The notes under the pieces are model-generated. The model worked only from the letters and a program-made list of their open reading frames with translations. It searched no databases and was not told the DNA's origin. Made by a program: the position numbers and the translations under genes. 64,000 bases of DNA from Chthoniobacterales bacterium (lineage in GTDB: Bacteria; Verrucomicrobiota; Verrucomicrobiia; Chthoniobacterales; UBA6821): assembly GCA_019747895.1 (NCBI GenBank), contig JAIEQF010000020.1, positions 1 to 64,000 of the forward strand, read 5' to 3'. Below, in pieces: positions 1-9,020 of the stretch (its first letter is position 1; each line of letters opens with the position of its first letter).

Positions 1-2
1 CG

Positions 3-176
3 CCTGATCTTTCCATTCCTGATTCCTCTCGCTCTTGGAATGTTTCTGATCTTTTGGAGCTCTTAGAGGATGGAGAAGGAGGTAAAGAAGAGAACTCGTT
101 AGAGGACTCTTGGGACATCTCCTCAAGCCACTCTGGACATTCGACCCGCTTGCCATTAGGTTTTAGTGATCTATAG
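3..176 (+). CDS. C-terminal fragment of an unidentified acidic protein
   Basis: A reading frame is open from the window edge to a TAG at 174-176 (57 codons). The encoded tail is rich in Ser, Asp, Glu and Leu and shows no recognisable motif. It could be the end of a large protein like the secreted or coiled-coil proteins elsewhere in the window. With no start visible and no family match, the coding call is tentative. Confidence 0.4.
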   Translation, partial: PDLSIPDSSRSWNVSDLLELLEDGEGGKEENSLEDSWDISSSHSGHSTRLPLGFSDL

Positions 177-747
177 CGAGTGAAAGCTTGATCCTAAAAA
201 ATGATTCTTTGCACCATCACTCAAAACAAAAGTTCTGATCATTTTGACTCAGACCCAAAAAATTTCTCAAACAGAGAATTCACTCTTCATAACTTGAGTG
301 TTTAACCTAAAAACGTGTCTAGAAACAGAAAATCTTTCGCAATATATAGTCAAATTACTTAGAACTTACAAGCAACTGACTTGTCCTTTTTAGGAAAAGA
401 CTGCGTTCTCATCCCGTCACGTTATCGTTTAGATAGCGCTGGGTCTTCGGCCTGGCCTTTTCTAAAAATTCCTGCGTTCTTCCCTGTAATTTCTAAGTAA
501 TTTGACTATACTTTGCCTCAAAAAGTTTTTTCAATTGGCTTACGTCCCAAAAGGTATGCCGCACCAACTAGAAAAACCTTTTTTGAACAAAGTCCTTACA
601 ACATACATGCGGCGTGTCAGCCGCTGGATGGACTGCCGAAGGCAGCCCCGAAGGGGTAAGCCTCGCGGGAGTGAGCGAAGCCCATCTTTCCCATTTCTAA
701 ACCTGCTTTTAGGTTTAATGAAGCCTGAGCCTTAATTTAACGAGTTT
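177..747. other. Gene-free stretch
   Basis: No convincing gene is seen. The only structured part is a GC-rich repeat copy at about 600-690. An open frame at 502-735 runs through that repeat and has no family features, so it is not called. The rest is AT-rich. Confidence 0.5.
600..690 (-). repeat. GC-rich dispersed repeat, copy 1
   Basis: Read on the minus strand this matches a segment nested in the palindromic element at 27438-27518. Both share CTCCCGCGAGGCT, then GGGCTGCCTTC, GCAGTC, ATCC, GCGGCTG and CACGCCGCA in the same order, with scattered changes. It is much more GC-rich than its surroundings. With two copies it is a dispersed repeat of roughly 80 bp. Confidence 0.65.
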
Positions 748-1221
748 TTATTTTTTTGGTAAGAAAAACTCAATTGCTCTTTCTCCATGTTCTAGTGGAG
801 TGATGACAATGCGAATGGTCTCTTGTGGTAGTATGTTAGGAAATTTATTGCCCCATTCAATAATCGTCAATCCCTCTGCAAAATAATCGTCGAGGCCCAA
901 TTCAAGGGCTTCTGCTTCACTTTGAAGGCGATAAAAATCACCATGGTGAAGACGCTTTTCACACGATCCATAGCTTTGCAATAGCGTAAAAGTGGGGCTT
1001 GTCACTTCATCAGTAACTCCCATGGCAATAGCGACGCCTTTCACAAAATGTGTTTTGCCTGCTCCCAGTGGACCTTCCAGGCTAATAACGCCTCGTTGAC
1101 CTAACTTTTGAAGAATTTGGGCAGCGATGGCATTTGTCTCTTTAATATTTGTTGCATGAAAAAGATGAGAGTGAGGTGAAATTTTTCCCATGGGTTGTGT
1201 GCTTGGGTTCGTGCTTGTCAA
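748..1221 (-). CDS. tsaE: tRNA threonylcarbamoyladenosine biosynthesis protein TsaE
   Basis: TsaE is the cytoplasmic P-loop ATPase that works with TsaB and TsaD to make t6A37 in ANN-decoding tRNAs. The 157-residue protein has the family Walker A motif (GPLGAGKT, about residues 50-57), the TSPTF motif (74-78), HGDFYRL near 93-99 and the IIEWGNKF block near 120-127. Length is normal for the family. The longest start is a TTG at 1221; an ATG at 1191 also leaves the domain intact. The gene is divergent from the lipoprotein gene at 1249, so the two promoters share a 27-57 bp region. tsaB and tsaD are not in view. Confidence 0.93.
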   Translation of the reverse strand: MTSTNPSTQPMGKISPHSHLFHATNIKETNAIAAQILQKLGQRGVISLEGPLGAGKTHFVKGVAIAMGVTDEVTSPTFTLLQSYGSCEKRLHHGDFYRLQSEAEALELGLDDYFAEGLTIIEWGNKFPNILPQETIRIVITPLEHGERAIEFFLPKK

Positions 1222-1242
1222 TTTATCGTTAGTTGATACAAA
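1215..1242 (+). promoter_or_regulatory. Promoter of the lipoprotein gene, leaderless spacing
   Basis: TTGTCA at 1215-1220 and TACAAA at 1237-1242 are separated by 16 nt. Only 6 nt separate the -10 from the ATG at 1249, so transcription would begin at or next to the start codon. The -35 box overlaps the TTG start proposed for tsaE, which slightly favours the internal ATG (1191) for tsaE. Confidence 0.5.
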
Positions 1243-1248
1243 GGCTAC

Positions 1249-1662
1249 ATGAAATTTAAAAATAAAAACCTATTTTACTCATTTGTTGTTCTTCCATTGG
1301 CTGCTTGTGCCCTTGCTGCTTGCCAACCACGTGCCGCTAAAAATGGCGCTGGAGATGGTCCCTTTCAATGTATCTCAGCAACAATCATGGTTGCAGGAAA
1401 ACCAACAACAACGGTGCTTGAGTGGAATGAAAAGACAGGGATGGCTCGGATCTTGGATAGCATGGTGGTGACTTCAAAAGCAACAGGAGCTCAAAATGTC
1501 GTGATTGGTTGGATTCCTCTTGGAGATCTTCAGGGAGCTATTCAGGAAATCGTAAATCGTAATCAAGCTATGCAGCAGCAAGCACCTCCTGCAGCACAAA
1601 ATGTAATGCCAGCTGCAGTTCAAGAAGCAACATCAGCTGCTTCTGCTAAAAAGAGAAAGTAA
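1249..1662 (+). CDS. Putative lipoprotein of unknown function
   Basis: The 137-residue product starts with a basic N-terminus, a hydrophobic stretch and two possible lipobox cysteines (LPLAAC, Cys20, and ALAAC, Cys25, followed by Gln). It should be exported and lipidated. The centre (about residues 40-95) is a small domain with no family I recognise. The tail is rich in Gln, Ala and Pro and ends in a basic KKRK. No SD is seen; the promoter spacing suggests a leaderless mRNA. The gene sits between tsaE (divergent) and the SRP RNA. No function can be inferred. Confidence 0.75.
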   Translation: MKFKNKNLFYSFVVLPLAACALAACQPRAAKNGAGDGPFQCISATIMVAGKPTTTVLEWNEKTGMARILDSMVVTSKATGAQNVVIGWIPLGDLQGAIQEIVNRNQAMQQQAPPAAQNVMPAAVQEATSAASAKKRK

Positions 1663-1702
1663 ATTTTTCTTTCTTAGAAAAGAGTTTTGGTTACACTGAA
1701 TC

Positions 1703-1795
1703 GGTCAGGGGCTATGAATTGCGGACTGATGAATCCCGCCAGGGCAGGAATGCAGCAACGGTAATTAGATCTTCATTGTCGTAGTCCTCTGACAC
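1703..1795 (+). ncRNA. ffs: Signal recognition particle RNA (small bacterial type)
   Basis: The apex of SRP helix 8 is exact: CAGG (1740-1743), stem GCA, tetraloop GGAA (1747-1750), stem TGC, then AGCA (1754-1757). CCG/CGG pairs close it outside. The termini pair as GTCAGGGG (1705-1712) with the complementary tract ending CTCTGAC (to 1793). The total of about 92 nt fits the Alu-less bacterial SRP RNA. It binds Ffh and guides FtsY-dependent membrane targeting. Exact ends are uncertain by a few bases. A palindromic element begins directly downstream. Confidence 0.9.
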
Positions 1796-1798
1796 TTT

Positions 1799-1948
1799 TA
1801 AAACTATTTGATGAATTCTACTGCTGCAGCGCAGGACTGCGTCACGCCGCTGCTCGCGTCATCGAGTGTTTCTATATACACTCAGCCGCTGTGCGCCGTC
1901 GTTCCTTGTCCTGCATCTGCATCAGCGAGTTTCTTAAACAGTTTTTAT
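1799..1948. repeat. Palindromic element, copy A
   Basis: An imperfect palindrome of about 150 bp. The left outer arm AAAACTATTT near 1800 pairs with AAACAGTTTT near 1936-1945, and ACTGCTGCAGCGCAGG pairs with the complement of the CCTGCATCTGCATCAGC segment. The core (GCTCG, ATATACACTC, CTGTGCGCCG) is shared with copies at 5868, 20183, 27318 and 57750. It lies directly after the SRP RNA and may act as its 3' boundary. Confidence 0.75.
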
Positions 1949-1971
1949 TCTCAAGTAGGTTTCAATTTTTT

Positions 1972-1998
1972 CCTGTAGCCTGCAACCTGTAACCTGCT
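1972..1998. repeat. CCTGCAA-type heptamer arm upstream of tatC
   Basis: Three to four degenerate tandem copies of the word CCTGYAA/CCTGTAG end a few bases before the tatC GTG start. No inverted partner arm is evident here. Confidence 0.65.
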
Positions 1999-2001
1999 CC
2001 A

Positions 2002-2766
2002 GTGGACTACCGCAACATTTTTTCTTTTCGAGAGACCGGAGATGAGCCTCGTCCTTTTTTAGATCATCTGGATGATTTGCGACGGTTAGTCATTAAGATT
2101 GCCCTCATTGTTGTAGTGGCCATGGTTGGCTCTTTTTTCTTTCGCGATCACTTGGCTGCTATCATGCAGCGACCGCTTTTTAATGTAGACCCTATGCGGG
2201 TTGGAAGCTTGCAGTCGTTAGGGGTGGCTGATTCGATGACTGTCTCTTTTGAGCTTTCGTTTTATGCTGGGATTATAGTTTCTTTTCCCATTTTAATTTT
2301 TCTCATCGCGCAATTTCTTTTTCCGGGGCTCCATCAAGCTGAAAAGCGACTGATTGTTCCTGTGGCGGTCTTTAGTTTTTTTCTTTTTTTAATCGGAATT
2401 TCTTTTGGTTATTTTGTGGTTCTTCCCGGAACACTCGACTTTTTTTTCAGAGACGCTAAGGCCATGCATTGGACGCCGATGTGGACGGTTCGAGATTACT
2501 ATTCTTTTACAACACAATTTCTCGTAGCTTTTGGAGTGGCTTTTGAAATGCCGATGGTGGTACTGGTGCTCGTCAAGTTGGGCTTTTTAACAGCAGCTTC
2601 CCTTCGCAAAACAAGGGCTGTTGCTATCATTACTATTTTTACCGTGGCAGCTTTTATCACACCATCACCTGATTTGATGACTTATTTGCTCATGGGAGGA
2701 CCGATGGTCATCCTCTACGAACTTTGTATTTTATTAGCCCGATGGGTGGAGCCACGAGATAAGTAA
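2002..2766 (+). CDS. tatC: Sec-independent (Tat) translocase subunit TatC
   Basis: TatC is the polytopic inner-membrane receptor of the twin-arginine pathway for folded proteins. The 254-residue sequence has the N-terminal signature PFLDHLDDLRR (18-28) and a pattern of six hydrophobic helices, including the segments FPILIFLIAQFLFPG and TPSPDLMTYLLMGGP. Length is normal. The start is a GTG directly after a heptamer repeat arm, with no SD; there is no earlier ATG in frame. Its TAA stop lies in the left arm of the next repeat. No tatA or tatB gene is nearby, so they must be elsewhere. Confidence 0.95.
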   Translation: MDYRNIFSFRETGDEPRPFLDHLDDLRRLVIKIALIVVVAMVGSFFFRDHLAAIMQRPLFNVDPMRVGSLQSLGVADSMTVSFELSFYAGIIVSFPILIFLIAQFLFPGLHQAEKRLIVPVAVFSFFLFLIGISFGYFVVLPGTLDFFFRDAKAMHWTPMWTVRDYYSFTTQFLVAFGVAFEMPMVVLVLVKLGFLTAASLRKTRAVAIITIFTVAAFITPSPDLMTYLLMGGPMVILYELCILLARWVEPRDK

Positions 2767-2912
2767 TGAGTAACGAGTAAAGGGTGTTTTTAAAATCGAA
2801 AAACAATTAATTTTTCGAAATTCTTATTTTGTTAGATTTTATTTTTCAAAAAAAGTTTAGAAATAGTATTTTGTCATTTGCGACAGCCACTCATTACCCA
2901 TTACTCATTACT
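2763..2912. repeat. CTCATTA-type inverted heptamer pair between tatC and xfp
   Basis: The left arm (2763-2785, TAATGAG/TAACGAG words) and right arm (2889-2912, CTCATTA/CCCATTA words) are inverted around an AT-rich spacer. The spacer holds a hairpin TCGAAAAA-loop-TTTTTCGA at 2796-2818. The arms contain the tatC stop codon and the last codons and stop of xfp, so the element spans exactly the gap between two convergent genes and may serve as a bidirectional terminator. Confidence 0.8.
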
Positions 2913-5293
2913 TTTTCTACCAATGGTACGGTGGTAGAGAATTTCCAATTTCGAATCTCTGGCAAGTCTTCGCCGTGAGTGTTGATGTATTGTTTATGCT
3001 CCACCAATTTGTCTTTGAGCTTTTGCTTCAGATAAATGCCTTTAGTCTCCGTTTGAGGCAGGCGATCAATCGCATTCATGACTAGATGAAAACGATCGAG
3101 TTCGTTTAACACGGTCATGTCAAAAGGGGTCGTGATGGTCCCTTCCTCTTTGTAGCCGTGAACATGGATGTTCTTGTGATTCGTGCGGCGGTAAGTCAAT
3201 CGATGGATGAGCGTGGGATAGCCGTGAAAAGCAAAGATCACAGGCTTATCCTTTGTAAACATATCATCAAAATCGATGTCACTGAGTCCGTGAGGATGTT
3301 CTTTTTGAGGTTGGAGTTTCATTAAGTCAACAATGTTGACGACACGAATTTTTAATTCGGGAAGATGTTCGCGCAAGATGGAGACAGCAGCGAGTGTTTC
3401 GAGTGTGGGTACATCACCGCAGCAAGCCATCACGACGTCGGTCTCTTCATTTTGATCGTTGCTAGCCCATTGCCAGATGCCGATGCCCTCAGTGCAATGT
3501 TTAAGCGCAGCATCCATGGTGAGCCATTGTGGTGAGGGATGTTTTCCTGCGATGATGACGTTGACGTAATGACGGCTCCGCAAACAATGATCCATCACTG
3601 AAAGCAGGCAGTTGGCATCAGGAGGAAGATAAACACGAACAACTTCAGCTTTTTTATTCACCACGTGATCGATGAAGCCAGGATCTTGATGGGTGAAGCC
3701 GTTGTGATCTTGGCGCCAAACATGAGAAGAAAGCAGATAATTCAGCGAAGCAATTTTGCTGCGCCATGGAATCTGCGAGGTTACTTTCAGCCACTTGGCA
3801 TGCTGATTAAACATCGAGTCGATGATGTGGATAAAGGCCTCATAACAGTTGAAGAGTCCATGACGGCCCGTGAGAAGATAACCTTCCAGCCATCCTTCGC
3901 ACTGATGTTCGCTGAGCATTTCCATAATGCGTCCCGTTGGTGCAAGAAATTCATCTTGAGGTATGGTTGTTGCATTCCATTGTCGCTCGGTAACTTCAAA
4001 CGTTGATTCCAAGCCATTGGAAAGCGTTTCGTCAGGGCCAAAAATTCTGAAGTTCTGCTCTGATTCATTCAGCTTGATCACATCGCGTAAGAATTTTCCA
4101 AGAACACGAGTATCTCCAATACCAGGAACTCCTGGCGTTGGCACAGCAACAGCATAATCACAAAAATTAGGCATGCGAAGATCGTGTAACAAGAGGCCAC
4201 CATTGGCGTGAAGATTAGCTCCCATCCGGCGTGTGCCTATTGGAGCAAGCTCTGCGAGTTCTTTGTTCAAGCGACCTTGTTCCTCAAAAAGTTCTTCAGG
4301 TCGATAACTTTTGAGCCATTGTTCTAAAAGCTCTAGATGCCCAGGATGAGTAGCTGGGTCAGAAATAGGAACTTGATGGGACCGAAAGGCTCCTTCGATT
4401 TGATGGCCATCGACAATTTTAGGTCCTGTCCATCCTTTGGGAGAATTTAAAATAATCATGGGCCAATGAGGTCTGGTTTTATTTCCATGAACCCGAGCTT
4501 CCTCTTGAATTTTTTTTATCTCTTCAATTGCACCATCGAGCGTTGAAGCCATAGCTTCATGCATGAGCGTAGGATCGTGACCTTCGACAAAATAAGGGGT
4601 CCAGCCGTAGCCTTCAAATAATTTTTTTAATTCTTCCTGAGGGATGCGCGCGAGAATGGTTGGATTAGCAATTTTATAACCATTGAGGTGCAAAATCGGC
4701 AACACGGCACCATCAGTGACTGGATTGAGAAACTTGTTAGAATGCCACGCCGTTGCAAGCGCCCCCGTTTCTGCTTCTCCATCTCCAACAACACAACTGA
4801 CAATCAAATTAGGATTGTCTAAAACAGCGCCAAACGAATGGCTGAGTGAATAGCCGAGTTCTCCTCCTTCGTGGATAGAACCTGGACATTCAGGTGATGC
4901 ATGACTTGGAATCCCACCAGGAAAAGAAAATTGAAGAAAGAGTTTTTGCAAGCCTTCCTCATCTTGGGTGATGTTGGGATAAATCTCGCTGTAGGTTCCT
5001 TCCAAGTAAGTGTTACTGACAACAGCAGGTCCGCCATGTCCCGGTCCAGAGACGTAGATCATGTCGAGGTCATATTTTTTAATGACACGATTGAGGTGTG
5101 CATAAATAAAATTTTGTCCCGGCGTTGTTCCCCAATGACCCAGTAGCATTTTTTTGATATCAGTCAATGCTAGCGGGCGCTTGAGCAGGGGATTGTCGCG
5201 AAGATAAATTTGGCCAACCGAGAGATAGTTGGCTGCACGCCAGTAGGCATCGATGTTGTGGAGCTGTTCCGACGTTAGGGTTTTTGTTTTCAT
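2894..5293 (-). CDS. xfp: Xylulose-5-phosphate/fructose-6-phosphate phosphoketolase
   Basis: A thiamine-diphosphate enzyme that cleaves xylulose 5-phosphate (and often fructose 6-phosphate) with phosphate to acetyl phosphate plus glyceraldehyde 3-phosphate or erythrose 4-phosphate. The 799-residue length is standard. Family signatures seen are GPGHGGPA (83-90), the TPP/Mg motif GDGEAETG (170-177) and a C-terminal block with [14 protein letters not shown]. Its ATG overlaps the ackA stop by 4 bp (ATGA), so the two genes are translationally coupled and together convert sugar phosphate to acetate with ATP gain. The last residues (VMSNG) and stop are encoded by a CTCATTA repeat arm. Substrate range cannot be read from the sequence. 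Confidence 0.96.
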   Translation of the reverse strand: MKTKTLTSEQLHNIDAYWRAANYLSVGQIYLRDNPLLKRPLALTDIKKMLLGHWGTTPGQNFIYAHLNRVIKKYDLDMIYVSGPGHGGPAVVSNTYLEGTYSEIYPNITQDEEGLQKLFLQFSFPGGIPSHASPECPGSIHEGGELGYSLSHSFGAVLDNPNLIVSCVVGDGEAETGALATAWHSNKFLNPVTDGAVLPILHLNGYKIANPTILARIPQEELKKLFEGYGWTPYFVEGHDPTLMHEAMASTLDGAIEEIKKIQEEARVHGNKTRPHWPMIILNSPKGWTGPKIVDGHQIEGAFRSHQVPISDPATHPGHLELLEQWLKSYRPEELFEEQGRLNKELAELAPIGTRRMGANLHANGGLLLHDLRMPNFCDYAVAVPTPGVPGIGDTRVLGKFLRDVIKLNESEQNFRIFGPDETLSNGLESTFEVTERQWNATTIPQDEFLAPTGRIMEMLSEHQCEGWLEGYLLTGRHGLFNCYEAFIHIIDSMFNQHAKWLKVTSQIPWRSKIASLNYLLSSHVWRQDHNGFTHQDPGFIDHVVNKKAEVVRVYLPPDANCLLSVMDHCLRSRHYVNVIIAGKHPSPQWLTMDAALKHCTEGIGIWQWASNDQNEETDVVMACCGDVPTLETLAAVSILREHLPELKIRVVNIVDLMKLQPQKEHPHGLSDIDFDDMFTKDKPVIFAFHGYPTLIHRLTYRRTNHKNIHVHGYKEEGTITTPFDMTVLNELDRFHLVMNAIDRLPQTETKGIYLKQKLKDKLVEHKQYINTHGEDLPEIRNWKFSTTVPLVEKVMSNG

Positions 5294-6624
5294 AAAAAAG
5301 GAATGACAGATTTTGCTAGCATCAGCTCTTCATCGGTCGGTATCACACGAACTGTAACATGAGACTCTTCCGATGAAACAACCGATTCGTTTTTTTGATT
5401 TTTTTCTTCATCAAGTTCGATGCCTAAGAAAGCAAGTCCGTCACAGATGCGTTGACGAATCGAGGGAGCGTGTTCGCCGATGCCTCCTGTAAAGATCAAA
5501 GTGTCGAGTCCATCAAGTGCTGCAGCAAAGGAACCAATTTGTTTTTTTATTTGATAACAAAAAAGTTCAATGGCCTCTGCTGCACGAACATCTTTTTTTT
5601 CAATGGCCAAAAGATCGCGGAGATCAGAGCTAGTTTCGGAAATTCCCAGGAGTCCCGATTTTTTATTAACCATCTCTTGAAATTGTTCTGTTGTCATCTG
5701 TTCGGTCTGTGCAAGAAAGGAGCTGAGTTCTGGATCAAGGTCACCAGAACGAGTTCCCATCATGATTCCTGATGTTGGAGAGAACCCCATGCTGGTGTCA
5801 ATCGACTTGCCATGATAAACAGCAGTGAGGCTAGCGCCGTTGCCTAGATGAGCGATGATAATTTTTCCTTGAGACCGCTTCCCAAACTTTACTGCTGACG
5901 CGGATAGCTGTGTCGCGCCGGTGCTCGCCTCGTCGAGTATTCTCTTATACACTCCTCGTCTGTGCGCCGTCGCTTCTTGCTCTCCATCGTCATCAGCTAG
6001 TTTTGAAAGTGGTCTTTCGATAAGACGTTCGAGGCTTTCTAGCTCTTGGAGAAGAAAGGAACAGGACAAGCCATGAAATCCATAACGGCGTACCCCCTTG
6101 GCTTCATAGCAGCGTGGGATCGGCAAGAGCTGAGCGACTCGTGGGAGATCCTGATGGAAGGCGGTATCAAAACAAGCGATTTGAGGAAGTTTTAGAAACT
6201 CTTGCTGTAATTTTTCTATGAGCAAAACTTCCATCGGAAGATGATCCGGATCAAAGGCACTCAGGCGGTGTAACTCTTGCAGCATTTCCGTAGTGATCTG
6301 TTCAGGCTGATAATACCTGGTTCCGCCGTGTACGATGCGATGAGCGATGGCAGTTACTGCAGTACATTTTTTGTTATCCTTGATCCAAGAAATCAGAATG
6401 TTGATGGCAGCTGTGGAATCAGTTGCTTGAACCACGTGTGAAAAATTTTCTTCCGGATGATTTCCTTTAACAAAAAAAATAGCTTCAGGAAATCCTATGC
6501 GATCAATGCCGCCTTGGAAGAGCCGCTGAGGGTTGCTGTGTGTGTCACGAGAAGCTTCAAAGAGCGCAAACTTAATGCTCGAAGAGCCACCATTGATCGT
6601 CAAAATATGTGGCGGCGTTTTCAT
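5290..6624 (-). CDS. ackA: Acetate kinase with an in-frame repeat insertion
   Basis: Acetate kinase makes ATP and acetate from acetyl phosphate. Family blocks are present: NGGSSSIKF near the N-terminus, [38 protein letters not shown] and FTGGIGEH. At 444 residues it is longer than the usual ~400. The surplus lies at about residues 201-252, between RRYGFHG and HLGNG, exactly where palindromic repeat copy B (5868-6023) sits. The frame stays open through the insert. All catalytic motifs are intact on both sides, so the enzyme is probably active with an extra loop. It is first in an operon with xfp. No SD is visible; TACGAT lies 6 nt before the ATG. Confidence 0.95.
   Translation of the reverse strand: MKTPPHILTINGGSSSIKFALFEASRDTHSNPQRLFQGGIDRIGFPEAIFFVKGNHPEENFSHVVQATDSTAAINILISWIKDNKKCTAVTAIAHRIVHGGTRYYQPEQITTEMLQELHRLSAFDPDHLPMEVLLIEKLQQEFLKLPQIACFDTAFHQDLPRVAQLLPIPRCYEAKGVRRYGFHGLSCSFLLQELESLERLIERPLSKLADDDGEQEATAHRRGVYKRILDEASTGATQLSASAVKFGKRSQGKIIIAHLGNGASLTAVYHGKSIDTSMGFSPTSGIMMGTRSGDLDPELSSFLAQTEQMTTEQFQEMVNKKSGLLGISETSSDLRDLLAIEKKDVRAAEAIELFCYQIKKQIGSFAAALDGLDTLIFTGGIGEHAPSIRQRICDGLAFLGIELDEEKNQKNESVVSSEESHVTVRVIPTDEELMLAKSVIPFL
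5868..6023. repeat. Palindromic element, copy B, inside ackA
   Basis: The core matches copies A, C, D and E (GTGCTCG, CTTATACACTC, CTGTGCGCCG, CATCAGC). The outer arms GAGACCGCTTCC (about 5872) and GAAAGTGGTCTTTC (about 6004-6018) are inverted with few mismatches. The measured span is about 156 bp, a multiple of three, and translates without a stop as part of AckA. Confidence 0.8.
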
Positions 6625-6670
6625 AACAAGATCGTAGCATGTGCAGTCTACATGGCTATCTTTTAGAAAA

Positions 6671-6746
6671 TGGTGACCCTAACGGGATTCGAACCCGTGT
6701 TACCCCCGTGAAAGGGGGGTGTCCTAGGCCTCTGGACGATAGGGTC
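6671..6746 (-). tRNA. tRNA-Glu (UUC)
   Basis: A complete cloverleaf on the minus strand: acceptor GACCCTA pairs with TAGGGTC, the anticodon stem CCCCC/GGGGG holds loop CTTTCAC (anticodon TTC), and the T arm has GGTTCGAATCC. The 3' CCA is encoded (6671-6673). Confidence 0.96.
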
Positions 6747-6823
6747 AAAAGAGGAGCCTCGTACTCTAAACGCAAATGAGAAGAAGTTCAACCAAATATT
6801 CTGACTGCTGCAGAATAAAAAAT

Positions 6824-6964
6824 AATTAACCGTAAAGAACGCAAAGGGCGAAAATTTTTTTTTTAGGGGATTCTTAAGCTGATTGAGCTGAATTTTAAGA
6901 AAATGAAATCAGTTTTAAAAATTATTAATTCTTTGTGTTTTCTTTGCGGTCTTTGCGGTTAATT
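6824..6964. repeat. ACAAAGA-type inverted pair
   Basis: The left arm (6824-6854, AATTAACCGTAAAGAACGCA and following) and right arm (6929-6964, TTTGTGTTTTCTTTGCGG, ending GCGGTTAATT) are inverted around an AT-rich spacer. This lies between tRNA-Glu and the HIT gene. Related pairs recur at 10216, 29698, 40288, 41208, 49728, 54205 and 61861. Confidence 0.75.
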
Positions 6965-6991
6965 TATCTTCTTTCTATACAAGCGTGGAAC

Positions 6992-7327
6992 CTATCCCGG
7001 TGGCCAGGCCATCTTTCGTTTTCCAAGAAGGTGCAAATGCAAATGAGGAACAGCCTCTCCACCATCAGGCCCATTATTGATGACGATGCGAAAACCATTT
7101 TCCAATTTTTGTTCGCGAGCGACTCGTGCAGCAGCCAGCAGCAAGGTTCCCAGGAGCATCTGATCTTCAGGTGTTGCTTCAATAATGCGAGGGATTGCTT
7201 TTTTTGGAACGATGAGAGCGTGGAAGGGGGCTTGTGGCGCGATGTCTTGAAAAGCGATCCATGTCTCTTCTTCAGCGAGAATGGTTGCTGGGATTTCGCG
7301 AGCGATGATTTTTTCGAATAAAGTCAT
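6992..7327 (-). CDS. HIT family nucleotide-binding protein
   Basis: A small HIT-domain hydrolase of the HinT/HIT type, which usually hydrolyses nucleoside phosphoramidates or dinucleotides. The signature is HLHLHLL near the C-terminus, preceded by INNGPDGGEAVPH, and IVPKKAI in the centre. The open frame extends 5 codons further to 7342, but that upstream ATG lies in a palindromic repeat, so MTLFEKIIARE (7327, about 111 residues) is preferred. No SD helps the choice. Single-gene context; the physiological substrate is unknown. Confidence 0.9.
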   Translation of the reverse strand: MTLFEKIIAREIPATILAEEETWIAFQDIAPQAPFHALIVPKKAIPRIIEATPEDQMLLGTLLLAAARVAREQKLENGFRIVINNGPDGGEAVPHLHLHLLGKRKMAWPPG

Positions 7328-7328
7328 C

Positions 7329-7412
7329 AAGCAGGGATACATCTCCGCTTTCGCGGAGACAAGGTATATTTAAACATTGAAGACTGGATTCCCGCCTTCG
7401 CGCGGACAAAAG
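7329..7412. repeat. Pair of CG-rich mini-hairpins (CCCGCCTTCGCGG type)
   Basis: Two short GC palindromes stand in an AT-rich gap: CTCCGC-TTTC-GCGGAG at about 7343-7358, and a second around CCCGCCTTCGCGCGG near 7391-7405. Related units recur at 47043-47120 and 61912-61970. They lie between the start of the HIT gene and the end of the SUMF1 gene. Confidence 0.6.
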
Positions 7413-7433
7413 GGCTACAGGAAAAAATTCTAG

Positions 7434-9011
7434 TTACTTTGTATGGGTACACGATTTGTTATGTCGATGCCCCCATCCTGCGCCGGGAAGAGCTTTTGGA
7501 ACAGTTGTTGTTGCTGCCGGAGGAGCAGACGGAGACGCACCATTTGCAAAAGTTTCTAACCCATTTGCTATTTCTTGACGCAATGCTTGTTCTAGCTCTG
7601 CGTTTTCAACTGCGGCACCATGTGAATGTTCAATGCCAAGAGCGTGCAACAAGGAATCAATTCCTTCATGAATGGTCCCAAAAAAATCAGCGACGCACTT
7701 GAGCCCACATTTTTCAAGACAGCTTCCTAAAATTCCTGCAACGTCAAAACCAATTTTGTCTCCCAACATGCAAGCGATGTCGAAGAGGGCATGAACAATA
7801 GTGCCAGCAGCTCCGTAGTATTCTTGATTTTCGTATTCATGAAGGATGACGGCTCCCATGTAGGCACAGTAAGGAAGAAGTGCGTAAAGTCCCAATTGTT
7901 GAAAGACGATGGCTTCAACAACTTCGCCTCCTATATTCCAGAGAGTCCATTCTGAGGCACTACCAGCAGCTTTTAATCCATTGATAACAGACGACGGGGC
8001 ATCGGTTTTGTTATCTTGTTGAGCTGATGCTGTCTCATCTATTATAGGAGCTGGTGCTGCAATACGAAACCCAACATCGTCATGGCCCATCGTAGGATCG
8101 AGAGGTGTGTCGGGAGCATCGTTACGAAGCATCTCGTAAGTTGTCTTCCAAGATCCTCCCTCTGCGAGAGCGTTTCCATCTTCATTAAAATCACTGCTCC
8201 AATTTTTGACATTGGCTCCCATGTCGTAGGTGCCGAATGGGCCAGGAGAGCCGCTAAAACTGCCGACTGGTGTGATGTAGAGAGGTCCTTTAGTGGAGTG
8301 ACTGTTGCCCCAAAAATAAGAAGTGTAATAATAATTTGCTTGGTTGGCAGAGGAACCGATGGTGTTGCCAGGAGAAAGAGGAGAGAGTGCCCGTGTTGGA
8401 TAATCCCAATAACGATCCAGGTCACGTCGATAAAAAGCAGCCTTATGAAATTGATTTCTATCCGGAAGAAAGTAGCGAGCCCCGGGCATGAGCTCAATAA
8501 CTTGTTCCTCACCATTTTTTGAAAAACGATAAGCGCCATCGTAAAGAACTTCATCCGTCACAGCATCGCCTGTTGGACAATCGTGATGAAGCCAGTTGCA
8601 AAAGCAGACCGCATCAATCCAGCTAGTGTAGGTGATCGGGAGCTTGGCGCAATCGTCATTAATGAGGTTGTAAATAAAATGAATTCCATCTTCTCCTAAA
8701 GATTGTGAGATGCATTTGATCGCTGGGTCAGAACCCATTTCTGGATGATAAAATCCATGAGCGCCCGTCGTCTCAACCGCATTTAAAAAAGCGCAGTACT
8801 GTTTCGCGGTGGTGTCGTATTTTGCGATTTGGAAATTCGCGTCAACTTTTCCAAGGCAGTTCGCATCAGCGGGGTTGCCTGGGTGGTCAACCGGAAGAAG
8901 TTTGAAATCGAGTGCTAACGTTTCCGGAGCTGGTTCAGCGAGGAGGGAAGAGGGTGTTAGAGCTAGGGTCGCAGCGCACAGCAGGCTCAAAATGCATTTA
9001 GAAATGTTCAT
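7434..9011 (-). CDS. Secreted SUMF1/FGE-fold protein with C-terminal hydrophobic region
   Basis: The 525-residue product has a clear signal peptide (about residues 1-25, ending LLAEPAP). Residues about 50-330 follow the formylglycine-generating-enzyme fold, with blocks QYCAFLNAVE, ITYTSWIDAVCFCNWLH, YFLPDRNQFHKAA, GTYDMGANVKNWSSD, AEGGSWKTTYEMLR and DDVGFRIAAP. The catalytic cysteine pair of true FGE is missing from the GGSW-GFR region, so sulfatase activation is unlikely; a binding or structural role is more probable. Residues about 355-470 are hydrophobic and Gly/Cys-rich, perhaps membrane-associated, and the tail is His-rich. It has its own promoter (9021-9049). The truncated gene at 62056 shares the N-terminal part. 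Confidence 0.8.
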   Translation of the reverse strand: MNISKCILSLLCAATLALTPSSLLAEPAPETLALDFKLLPVDHPGNPADANCLGKVDANFQIAKYDTTAKQYCAFLNAVETTGAHGFYHPEMGSDPAIKCISQSLGEDGIHFIYNLINDDCAKLPITYTSWIDAVCFCNWLHHDCPTGDAVTDEVLYDGAYRFSKNGEEQVIELMPGARYFLPDRNQFHKAAFYRRDLDRYWDYPTRALSPLSPGNTIGSSANQANYYYTSYFWGNSHSTKGPLYITPVGSFSGSPGPFGTYDMGANVKNWSSDFNEDGNALAEGGSWKTTYEMLRNDAPDTPLDPTMGHDDVGFRIAAPAPIIDETASAQQDNKTDAPSSVINGLKAAGSASEWTLWNIGGEVVEAIVFQQLGLYALLPYCAYMGAVILHEYENQEYYGAAGTIVHALFDIACMLGDKIGFDVAGILGSCLEKCGLKCVADFFGTIHEGIDSLLHALGIEHSHGAAVENAELEQALRQEIANGLETFANGASPSAPPAATTTVPKALPGAGWGHRHNKSCTHTK

Positions 9012-9020
9012 GAAGAGGAG

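Noticed and set aside
502-735. Open frame of 77 codons in the first gene-free stretch
   Set aside because: It runs through the GC-rich repeat at 600-690 on the wrong strand for any recognisable product and has no family features.
7434-9011. Active formylglycine-generating enzyme
   Set aside because: The cysteines needed for catalysis are not in the conserved C-terminal region, so only the fold is claimed.
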